Source: Pipra filicauda
Taxonomy: Eukaryota > Chordata > Aves > Passeriformes > Pipridae
NCBI RefSeq assembly: GCF_003945595.2
Contig: NW_024104311.1
Location: forward strand, 372,001-436,000
DNA length: 64,000 nt
Direction of reading: 5' to 3'
The notes beneath the pieces were generated by a model. It searched no databases and was not told the origin of the DNA. It saw nothing but the letters and a program-made list of their open reading frames with translations. The position numbers were made by a program, and so were the translations under genes. This document shows, one piece after another, positions 27,601-39,300 of this stretch (the first letter of the stretch is position 1; every line of letters begins with the position of its first letter).

Positions 27601-30600
27601 GAGAGAGGGGAATAAAACTCAAAAGAAAAGTGATGCTCAGTGGTACAGTTGCTCACAACCTGCTGCCAAATGCCCAGCCAGTCCCTGAGCAGCAATCGGC
27701 CCCTTGCAACTAACTCCCCCCAGTTTATGTACTGAGCATGATGTCATATGGTATGGGGTATCCCTGTGGCCAGTTGAGGTCCTGGCTGTGCTCCCTCCTG
27801 GCTTTCTGTGCACCTGCTCTCTGACAGAGCATGGGAAACTGAGAAGTCCTTGATTTAGAGTAAGCCCTGCTCAGCAACAACTAAAACATCAGTGTGTTAT
27901 CAACATTATTCTCGTACAATCCAAAACACAGCACTGTTCCAACCATTAAGAACAAAATTAACTGTCCCAACTGAAGCCAGGACAAGGACTCCTGTTGGAG
28001 CAGTTTTTGTAGGACTGTCCCATGGGAAGCACCCCATGATGGAGCAGGGGAAAAGTGTGAGAAGTCCTCCCCCTGAGGAGGAAGGAGCAGCAGAGAGAAT
28101 GTGATGAACTGACCCCAGCTCCCATTCCCTGTCCCCCTGCACTACTGGGACAGTAGAAGGTAGAGAATTTGGGAGTGAAGTTGAGCCTGGGAAGAAGGGA
28201 GGAGTGGGTGTTTTAGTTTTTATTTCTCATTATTCTACTCTGATTTGACTAGTAATTCATTTAATTTCTCCAAGTCAAGCCTGTTTTGCCTGTGACAGTA
28301 ACTGGTGAATCTCACCTCACTGAGTTGGGTCAGAGTGTGGATCTACTGGAGGGTAGGAAGACCTGCAGAGGGACCCGGACAGAATGGATAGATGGGCTGA
28401 GACCAATGGCATGAGGTTCAACAAGGCCAAGCATTGGGTCCTGCACTTTGGCCGCAGAAACCCCAGGCAGTGCTACAGGCTGGGGCCAGAGTGGCTGGAA
28501 AGCTGCCCAGCAGAAAGGGGCTTTGGTGTGCTGGTTGACAGCCAGCTGAACATGAGCCAGCAGTGTGCCCAGGTGGCCAAGAAGGCCAATGACATCCTGG
28601 CCTGTATCAGGAATAGTGTCACCAGCAGGACCAGGACAGTGATTCTTCCCATGTACTCAGCACTGGTGAGGCCACATCTCAAGTACTTTGTTCAGTTCTG
28701 GGCCGCTCAATTCAGGAAGGACACTGAGGTGCTGGAGCGTGTCCAGAGAAGGGCAGTGAAGCTGGTGAAGGTTCTGGAGCGCATGTTCTATGAGGAGTGA
28801 CTGAGGGAGCTGGGGGTGTTTAGCCTGGAGAAGAGGAGGCTCAGGGGAGGCCTTATCACTCTCTACAACTGCCTGAAAGGAAGGTGTAGCCAGATGGGAG
28901 TAGGCCTCTTCTCCCAGGCAACTAGTGACAGGCAAGAGTCTTAAACTTCGCCAGGGGAAGTTTAGGAAAAAATTCTTTACAGGTGAGATGATTAGACACT
29001 GAAATGGGCTGCCCAGCAAGGGGGTAGAGTCATTGTCTCTGGAAGTGTTTAAGGAAAGACTGGACATGGCACTTAGTGCCATGGTCTAGTTGACTTGGTG
29101 GTGCTCAGTCATGGGCTGGACTCAATGATCTGAGAAGTCTTTTCCAAGCTAGTTGATTCTGTGATCTCTCCCTGTCCTTATCTCTATCCATGAGCCTTTC
29201 GTCACATTTTCTCTTCCCTGTCCAGCTGAGGAGGCAGGGTGGCTTTGGTGGGCACCTGGCATCCAGCCAGGGTCAATCCAACACATCAAGTTTATTTGTT
29301 TGCATTATGTTTATTTTCTGCTGATATTCAAATGTGGTTGGATGACTTGCTGGAAGAGTCAAACCGCATTTGATCGAGTACCTGCTCCTAGAACTCCAGC
29401 ACTTTCCAAAGATCATCTTCCATTCTGGTCATCTTTCAGGCATGACCAAAGGACACTGTGAAGATGGAAACTGAGCTGTCTTGTAGGAATGTGAGGGAGT
29501 TTTTGGTTATTCATTTTGGGTATTTTTCCTCTTCCGTATTCTTAGAACAGCAAAGGAGGGAGTGGCAAGAGGTCACGGGAATATTTTTTAAAATAAGTAG
29601 CTTTCTGCTCTTGTATAATTTTATTTTATTTACAAACATCATGAACTCCTGTATAAAGTTTCTCATTCTTAAATATTTTATCTATCTGATAAGGACTTGT
29701 CTTCTCCCTGCTTGTACCACGAACCTATCAAATCCACATGGATAGCTATCTTCTCTTACTATGTGTTGGGAGACATTCTTGGTCCTGTTTTCTTATTTTC
29801 TTTCATTTGCCTGAGTTACTCCTATCTTACAGTATCTTCCCTTTATGTAGTGTATTTGACATTAATAAAATGTGCCTGTTGCCACCACCATGTTGGAAGC
29901 AGAGCTAGGAAGAGGCTAGTGTTAAGTCTGTATGGGATTAAGGGAAATTCTCCAGGCTCTTCTTGTTTCATAGCAGTGGCAGAAATAACCCCATAAAAAG
30001 CACTTCCCTTTGAGACTGAAAAACTACAAAAGCCGAATAAATAGAAGTTATTGACAGCTGCTAAGTATGGTTTCTTGTCAGTAAGGGCAAGTTAGGGAGA
30101 ATCTGATGAAGTAGTGAAGTGTACATAATACTGTGTGGTTTTACAAAGTGTTAAGTTTGGTATGGCATATTTTGTACCATCTCTCTTATTTAAGACCAAA
30201 AAAGAAATCCAACCTTATCATTCAGTCATTGTATGAACTTCAAAAAAAAATAGTAAATTCCTGTTTAAGGAATACCATTTCACTAGTCCCCATTCTTGTA
30301 ATCAGTGGCCAAATTCAAATTTGGTAGTCCTGTTATCGTCAAAGGGAGGATGAAAACAAGGCTGGCAGCTGCTTCTGGATCAACTGATAATTCCTGATAA
30401 TTGACTAGAAGAAAACATGTTTTCCCCGCCTATTTTTTATGAAGTAGTTTACAGTATGCATACTTCCTTTTGTGTTTTGGGAGTGGTTCTGTTGGTTTGG
30501 TTTTTGTTTTGTCCCTTTTTTTCTTACTGTGCACCAAGCTACAGCTTGGTTTGATGTGTTTCCAGGGTTAAAAATAATGTCCTGATGAGCTCAGCTGGGA

Positions 30601-33600
30601 CAGCCTGCACTGGCAGTGGGGTGAGAGGTGCTGCCCCTGCGGTGCCTATAGCCCTCCTCTGGAGAAGACAGCCATGCCCTTTTTCTCTGTAATGGGATGT
30701 TTGTCTAGAAACCATGTTGAATCTCATATTTATTGTGGTTTGGAATAAACATAGAAGAGGAGAAAATATCAGTGTCTGGGGAGAGAGTATAGGTGGCTGT
30801 CAACCCACCTCCACTCCAAGGCTAGCTCCCTAGTGCTGAATGTCCCAAGTTAGTGATAAGAAATCATACTTAGCTGCTTCTCTGCAAGAGAATTAAATAA
30901 TCTTGTCCTTTTAAAGTGTGGATTTTTGTTTGCTTGGATTTTTTTTGTGATAGCCACTTGAAGGATAGACACAGAAGAAATATATTGTCTACAGCACAAC
31001 CATTTTCTAACTTAGAATGTTTTAGTGAATGTTGGCTGCAGATTTAAAAAGACAAACAAAACAAATACAAACAAATCCCATATTCTTCCTACACTACCGT
31101 CACCAACACCCCCCTAGAAAAGCCCACCACTGAGGCACCAGTGAACTCAGGGGTTTTGGAGGGATTTGTTGGTTGGGTTTGGGTTTTTTTGAGTCTTAAC
31201 TTGAGGTTGTATTGGTTTTCAGTGGCAAGCTGAGAAGAACATTTATGTTTTGTGGAACTCATTATTATCTGTGGAACAGGAAAGTCTGTGTTCAGCTGGC
31301 AATCTTCAGGACAACAAGCAGTGATAGTGATCTAGAGCTGAAGTGTGTTGTATAATGTAGTGGTAGTGGTACAGGGGTACACTCCCAACTGAGTTATCCT
31401 CTGATATGTAAACATGTAAACTGCTAAGATGAAGAGACTTTTGAGGTGATTGATCACTCTGCATTTTTAAAATGCATAAAGTGTTGGTTTGAGAAGTCTA
31501 GAGAGTAAGGTCTGCTACTAGAAATGTATCTTGTGTTTGATGCTGCTCTCAGCAAATTTCACAAAAAGATTACAAAGCAGTTATATTTTCCAGTGGCCTA
31601 TATGTGGTAGGATTTCCGCAGTATTAATGGCTTCTGCAAGTAACATTTATTTTCCATCTTTTGCTGTGTTCTGACCTCTGAAACAGGCAAAACTGGACTT
31701 TTTTTTTAATGGAAGTTACAGTAGACACACAGATATTTATTTTTTTGCAGTTTTACAGGATCAAAGGCATCTTGAAATGTTCTTTTAAACAGGATTAGCG
31801 TCACATAAAACAAATGTTAGATCTACAGTAAAGTCTGACTGTTGTTCTAAGTAAGTAGGTTCCTGGCTTATTTCCTGAAGGTGCATTACCAACCCATGTG
31901 TATTGTAGATGTTAACTCAGTTTTCTTTGATTCTGGCAAGTGTTTGTATATTTAGCCTCATCATGGAAGACTTATGGTCTGCAATCTTTTAATAAACATG
32001 GAAACAGCGTGGAAAAAAAGCTTGTAATATAAATGCTACTGATAGGTGGGGCAAAAATGTGCCCAAGACGTAGGAGGAGGATCCACACAAAAAACCCCAC
32101 CCAAAGTCAACCAACCAACCAAAAAAAAATCTACAATTTTTGGTATTTAAATCATTTTATTATATCGTTGATTTTTAAATCTAGGAAGACGATGCTTGTA
32201 GTATGATTATAGAAATGGTGATAGCGACTGTACTACTTCCAACAGGTAACATTCCAGGCTTGCAGCATTTCCGAAGCAAGGTATCTCTATGATCAGCTAG
32301 CCACAATTTGTCCCATTGTGGTAAGTAATGGACATGTGTCAGATGAACTCTTCCTTAGTGTCAAAAGCCACTACGTGTAAAAAAAAAATAAAATTTAAAT
32401 TACAAGCTCACAAATTTGGTGCTCTGGGAGAAGTGTCAGACTATTTCTAGGTTGTCACATGAGCTGTGTTATCTATTTAATGTGCAAATGACACCACAAA
32501 ACAGATGATACCTGTGCTTTCCCGGTCCTCGTATCTGTTTCTTCTCCTCTGCCCTCGCTCCCACATGCACAAGACTCCTGTTGAGTAGTTCTAAAAATAC
32601 ATTTGGGGTGGTTTTTCTTGGAATCAAGGCAAGTTCACTCCTGAAAACAATTTTTAATTTTTCAACTCTGCGCTGGTTTTACAGAGGATTTCAGCTTAAG
32701 TTGTTTAAAGCTGTCCCTTTTGTAAGCATGTGGTCATAAACAGATGTTTATAGCAGGTGTTACAGAAATAAAGTATCTCTCTGGTCTGGATGGTGAGCAG
32801 ATCCTGCCTTGAGTGAGGTATGTTCCAGCTGTGTTGCTAAGGTGCTTGGCCAAACAAAAATTAACAAAATAAAATGCCTGCCAGGTGAACTTGTAAAGTT
32901 TCAAAGTGTGCAAGCAGAATACTTGCTGATTTGTCACAAAATTGCTTCTGCCTATGTCATTTTTGTGTTCCTTAAATGCTGATCTGTAGAGGTAAAAACA
33001 TTTGGAGAGTGTCAGATGCCACTTCAGTAATGCAGCCCTCCATCTAAGCATTTTCTGGAGGTAGCAGTTGAGAAATTTTCGGTTATACAGGCTTTGGCTG
33101 TACGTTACACTGAAGTATATACTTGAATTACTTCTGGACCAGCATGTTTCCCTTTCCAGTAGGGCTGTATTTTGCTTTTGGTTCCTTGGCCTGTCCTTTG
33201 TTTTCATGTGAGACTGTTTTATTTTAGATGGCATTGAGTGCTGCATCTCCATTCTACAGAGGCTACGTGTCTGATATTGATTGTCGCTGGGGAGTAATCT
33301 CTGCATCTGTAGATGATCGAACACGCGAAGAGAGAGGGCTAGAGGTGAGTAATGTTAGGTAGTAGATGTCTGGGTTTTTTCAGGTAAAAAAGTTAAATCT
33401 CCTTTAGCATCAAATTCTGCTTGTGCTCATCAGAATCCCTAAAGAGGGAATATAGCGTTTTTTTTGGAAAATATTGGAAAGATGGTGTAAACACTCACCT
33501 TGGTCGTACAGTTTGTCTTAGAAAATATATATTTTTAATTAGGTATGGAATCCCAGTCCTCCACAGCTTGCTGAAAAGGGCCCCCTGTGATGAAACTTCT

Positions 33601-36275
33601 CAGTTTGTGCTTGAGCCCAAAAGGCAAAAATTGCTCTGGATTAAATAGCAGGTGCTGCCAAGTAATATAAACTAGAACTATGTGAAGAGAGCCAGATGTC
33701 AGAACTTGAACCTAAAGTTTCTCTAAGAAGGAATTTGCATTCAAGGCACTTAGAAAATAGTTTTAATAATAAATAGTTTTAAAAATCTGCTTGAAATTTA
33801 AAAGCATCTCTAACAATGTACATGTAGTGAAACTGTATTGGTATGTGTTTCAATAGTTGTAATAATGCTTTCCAGGTACTTGGGGTAATGGTATATTACA
33901 TCAGGAAGAAGTTTCCACTTCTAGAGATTTCTAGTCAATGTGTGATGACTGGTTTTTTGCTCAGATACATATGTCTGCAAACAAAATAGTCATAATTCCA
34001 GAACTGCTTTCTATTGATCCTATTTAAGACTCATGCTTTTTTAATAATTTTAATTGAGACTGTAGGGCTTTTTTAAACAGGGTAATAATTCTCACATAAG
34101 TGTCATTAGTGAGCGAAACTTAGGTAACATTGTTAACAAGCTGTTAAAATATTGTATTCTTAAATTATATAGCCACTGAAGAACAACCATTATAGAATCA
34201 GTAAATCCAGATATGATTCCATAGACAGTTATCTATCTGAATGTGGTGAGAAATACAATGACATTGATTTGACAATAGACAAAGATATCTACGAGCACCT
34301 GATAAAGGAAGGTAAGTGTTTGCTTCATTATGAGCAGGTTAAGAATTATGTTTGCAGTGTGTGGGGATATTTTGGTTTTGTTCTTGTTTGTTACAATCAT
34401 TGTGCAGCCCTCAGAGTTACTCCTACTCAGGAAGTATCTATGTTGCGTGATCTTGAGAGTTTTTTAAAAAGGATTCATTTATAACAGAAACTGTCCCTAA
34501 TGCAACAAACTGAGTTTCTCAAGCTGAAGTTAATATTTTATCTTTATGGAGAGAGCAGAACTGCTTTAGGAAATATGGCACAGAGTGCATCAGAAAACAG
34601 GAAGAAACAGGCAGCCACACCAATATTCAACTGCCATTTCCAAACAAGAACCTGTTCTTTTTTTTTTCTCTTTAATCATTTCCTTCCTTCCTGAAGTCAT
34701 CATTTAAACTTTAACAGGATGTGGTGGGTTGAAGGTAGTATTGCAGAGTTGGATGTTTACAGTCTTGTAAAAAAATTTTTCCTAGAGCCTGTTTTGATAT
34801 GTGTGAATTGTTTGAATTTTCATTTTGTAGGTATTGACCACCTTTTGGCACAGCATATTGCACACTTGTTCATTCGAGACCCATTGACTTTGTTTGAGGA
34901 GAGAATACATCTAGATGATGCAAATGAATCCGACCATTTTGAGGTTATGTCTGATTTGGAGGAATTTAGTAAATATTTTCATATATATAGTTGTTTATTC
35001 TTTATAGTACTGCTTAACTGGAGGATGGCTGTAGTAGCTAAGAATTTTTTCATTGCACTTTCACTTCAACTAGTTCTTTAGCATGACTTCGCAGTAATAA
35101 GCATATTATTTTTTTTTTATCTTTTATTTAGAAGGTGATGGCTTATACTTTAAACCAAATAAAATAAGAAGAGCCCAATTTATAGCTATATATGTCAGTG
35201 TTAAGGGGAACTGTCTGTTTTTGTGGCCTCCTAAAAACTGTTTTGCATTTTAGTTATGTAGAAACATCTCTCTTTTACAGTTTTGTGAGATAATAGCTAT
35301 GGTGATATTAGGTATTTTTAGTTTGGGATGTGTCAACCCCTCATAAAAAAAAAAAAGTCAGCTGTATACTGGTGCCCTAGTATCTTGTACATAATACTCA
35401 ACCACAATAGCATGAGAAAGTGTAACGTATTTGCACCTAGGATGGGTACTTGTACTGGGGGGTTTAGGAAGTCAGGCCACTTTGGAAGCACTTCTCTAAC
35501 TTGATTGGCTGTTCCAAGGAAAATATTACGACTCTAGTTTATCTGCTTATTTTTCTTTGATTATATTATAGAATGATGTGAATCTTGACTGTGACAGATT
35601 ATTTCATGTGCTTTGCAGAATATTCAGTCTACAAACTGGCAGACAATGAGGTTTAAGCCACCACCTCCCAATTCAGATATTGGATGGAGAGTGGAATTCA
35701 GACCTATGGAGGTAAGAAAGACGTCAGTATGCACAAGAGCGCATTTCCTTTTAAGTGGAAAAGTACCAGGCATTATGCCATCCAGTATCAAACTCTTATT
35801 ACTTGTGCTGTGGTTTCTCCCCTCTGAGTTGCTAGATGCAAGTGAAGTGGACAGCAGTGTTTAATCAGACGTGAACTGTGGGAATGTAACTGACAGGTGA
35901 ATCCACTGCAGCACAGCAACGCATGCTAATGGATTTGGGGTGATGGGGAAAGGAATTAGGCTTGTATTAAAGCAACAGTAAACAAAGCCCCATTTAGCTT
36001 CTAGAAACTGTATTTTTCCAGTACATTTCCTGGTACTGAACAATTCTACTGTCATTGTTTTGTTTTTCATGAGTGCTTTAATTCTGTAGCTGTCAGTTTC
36101 TGAGCTCTCTGAATTTAATCCCTTTAAGGAGTGGAAATTTAAAAGCTACTCTACATCTGTAATTAGACAGAGAGCCTGAAGGTGCAGCTTATTAGATAGT
36201 CTTTTGAAACACAAGTGTGTTTTGGTATCAGATTGAAGGTTGAGTTTGTTGTGTGCATCACCATCTTGCTGAGAG

Positions 36276-36324
<49 letters not shown>

Positions 36325-39300
36325 AATACAAGCACCAACATGAACATTCGAGTCAAAGTGTTTTAAACTGTCCTCAATATTTGACTACTTGCACGAGCGT
36401 GTTCTCACTACAGTAATTGACTTTCTAATCCTTTCATGTCTAGGTCCAGTTAACAGACTTTGAAAACTCTGCGTATGTTGTGTTTGTGGTATTGCTAACC
36501 AGAGTGATTCTGTCGTATAAATTGGATTTTCTCATTCCTTTGTCCAAGGTAGGTGTGAAAGATCAGATCCATTAGAAATAAATGCAATGTATTTGCCTGA
36601 TTTTTATCCCCTCCAAGCTAGGGAATAATATTTGTGCACTTACAGAATAGTCATTTTGTCTTTCAGTCAGTTTTCATCTATAGCAGTACTTTGAATTGAT
36701 GTCAACTCTACAGTATTAAACAATTTTACTGCTGTCTCATGGAATTAAACTTATAGAAAAATGCTGTAGGAATTTCTGTGGTGCCTAGCAGTGCCTGACT
36801 ACTGCAGAAATGTCGAGAAATACCATTGCCACAAGGCTGTTTGGAGGCTGGGAAAAGGGCATGTTTGGAGCATTTTACGTGGTTGGGGAAATAACCCGTG
36901 GAGGACAAAATAAAAACTTTAGATACTTATTTTAGCATGACTGTTGCCTATGTCTCATGCTATTATTCTCTGTTTTGTTTGTATCTAGTGGAGAGGGAAA
37001 GGAGGAGTCAGCATGCTTAGTGTTACACAGTATTTGAGTGGAAACAAATACTGCTGATTCTGGTCACAGCTGTGACTTGTATTTAGACAGACCAGCCATG
37101 CAAAATGTGCTTTTGCCTTAATCTTGTCCTCAAAATTGCTGAACTGTTTTGTGTGAAACTGTCCCTACATATCCTCTTTCTGAGGCCCTTGACCAAAAAA
37201 TGTCTTTTTAGATGTATATTCCTGCAGTGTTATAGGTAACTTTAAAAAAGGTCTTGTAGTGCAGAAGGCTTTTGACAAACTCTATACTGGAAAATCCCGG
37301 TTGTGTTGGCTACAGCATAGCCGTGTATCCTGTGGCTTTTCATAGTATTTTCTAATTAAACTGGAGAAAAACACTGACATTGTAAATTTACAGTAATGAT
37401 ACCATACATTTGGTATGACTTCTAAAATGAGATGTCAGGGAGTTCAGACTCGATAAATAATGCAGCAATTTAGCACTTATATTACATAGTTACATTGTTA
37501 TTTGAAGTGTCTCAAAATGACACAATTTTTAACTACTAGTTAAAAGTGAAAAAGAGATTAGGTGCTGAAAGAACCTGAACAGAACTGGGGGACTGGTGGG
37601 CTTAAAATTGCTTGAGCTCACCAAGTAATTTGGCAGGTAATGCAACATAGAATTGCACAAACATTGGTAAGCCTGCCTCTTTCAAGTAAAATAATAGGGA
37701 GTTATGGGGCTAATCTCACACTAATCTTTGCTGTCTGATTGAATGCGGTTGAACGCTCATCAGCTGGGACTGGAGTTCTTTCAAACTTTCAAAACAGCCT
37801 GTTGTGTAAATAAGTTTCATAATATGAATAAAAATAGACATTTGAAAACAAAGCTTTGAAAGGTAAGAAGTAAAGATTTTGCATTGCCCTTAATTAAAGG
37901 TCAGACAAAGAATTCAGCAAATCCATATCCTTTCTTCTGAAGACAATGCAGTAAAGCCGATGTCCTAAAGCTGTATGATGTTAATTCCCTGAGAACATAC
38001 TGACCAAATAAGTTGGACAAAATCTTCCATCCAGAAAGACAGAGCAATGCTTATGTCATTTGCAGAGCACATGTACTTTGTCATTTGCAGAATTTTTGAG
38101 AAGTCTGCAATTTAGAACTTCTTTACTAGCAATCTTAAGTTGAAATATCTAACAGATGTTTGGGAGTGGAAAAGATACAATTCCCATACAAAGTTACTTG
38201 AATGCTGTTTCCAAAAGTTTGTTTAATACAGTGATAACTCTTCTAAAGGCAGCAATGATTTTGTTAATAAAAGAAGCAAGCTGTGGCTAGGGAAATAGCA
38301 ATTTTCTTCTTCTGTACTCATTTGAATTGCATCTAAATATGCAAAGAAGTCTGCCACATGGGATGCAACGTGTTAATCACAAATTTTCCTGTGTTTTCAT
38401 CCAAACTTAAATTAGCATAGCATGTTCTAACAGGAGACCATTACCTTTTTCCGCTGGAGACCCAGTTTCATAAAAAGTCGTCTCTTTGTGGGTTTGTACT
38501 GGACACTGAAGAATGAAATCAAACTTATCTCCACAGCTTGACCTGTGCGATGAAATAATAAGAAACATAGTAGATGTTTCAACTTATGAAACCAAAATGT
38601 GAGAGTTTGGTAGAGTCCTACTGCTCCAAAGGGTCACACATCTCTGAAATACTTCTTTTGCCAGGTGGATGAAAACATGAAAGTGGCCCAGAAAAGAGAT
38701 GCTGTCCGACAGGGAATGTTTTACTTCAGGAAAGATATATGCAAAGGTATCACAAGCAGTCTAACTAACACTATTGTCAATGGTAAGTGCATCTGCTGCC
38801 TTCTAACCATTTTGTCCTTTCCCTTTGTCACCCATGAAGGAGGAAATGCTGTTGTGGATGGATGTGGCTCTGCACAGAATGGGGCAAGCACCGACACAGA
38901 AGAGTACACCTTGATGAGCATTGATACTATTATCAATGGAAAGGTCATAGCCTCTTCTACTTGGAACACACTGTATTCTGCCCTCCCAGAAACCAGACTG
39001 AGTGTGTTTTATGCTGATTCTGTTCTCGTACACAGGAAGGAGTCTTTCCTGGTTTGATCCCAGTTTTGAATTCCTATCTTGAAAATATGGAAGTGGATGT
39101 GGACACAAGGTGCACCATCCTAAACTACCTGAAGCTAATAAAAAAGAGAGCCTCTGGTATGTTTGACATTTTTGGACATGGATTTTCCTGGCATTTTCCT
39201 ACTTTCAGTTGGGTAAAACTGATGGCAGTGGTGGCTGTCTGGTTTAAGTGTTGAATCATGAAAGCAAAGGACTGGAGCATGTTCTCTGGCTTTAATCTGA

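Larger units (their letters stand above)
26856..29285 (+). mobile_element. Solo LTR (family A), split by two later insertions
   Basis: An avian LTR read in three pieces: 26856-27423, 27985-28313 and 29161-29285. It opens TATATTGGGTTTGG, a decayed form of the family start TGTATTGGGTTTG, and ends CCAACACA. No internal retroviral genes are present, so it is a solo LTR left by recombination. An LTR of another family (27424-27984) and a CR1 (28314-29160) sit inside it. Flanks CCGAG and TCAAG may be a decayed 5-bp target duplication. A second copy is at 47519-48447 in the opposite orientation. Confidence 0.75.
26668..32245 (+). other. GCLC: GCLC intron 6 (5578 nt)
   Basis: Its first half is occupied by the nested LTR/LTR/CR1 insertion at 26856-29285. 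From 29286 to 32245 the sequence is AT-rich with no repeat family recognised, apart from short A- and CCAA-rich runs near 32085-32130 and a small perfect inverted repeat (8-bp arms) at 30533-30550. Confidence 0.9.

Noticed and set aside
38783..38839. A 57-nt intron using the GTAAGT donor as the normal splice form
   Set aside because: Homology needs Cys-Lys-Gly-Gly-Asn directly, and 57 nt with such a near branch point is below the usual vertebrate minimum. Kept only as a possible variant.
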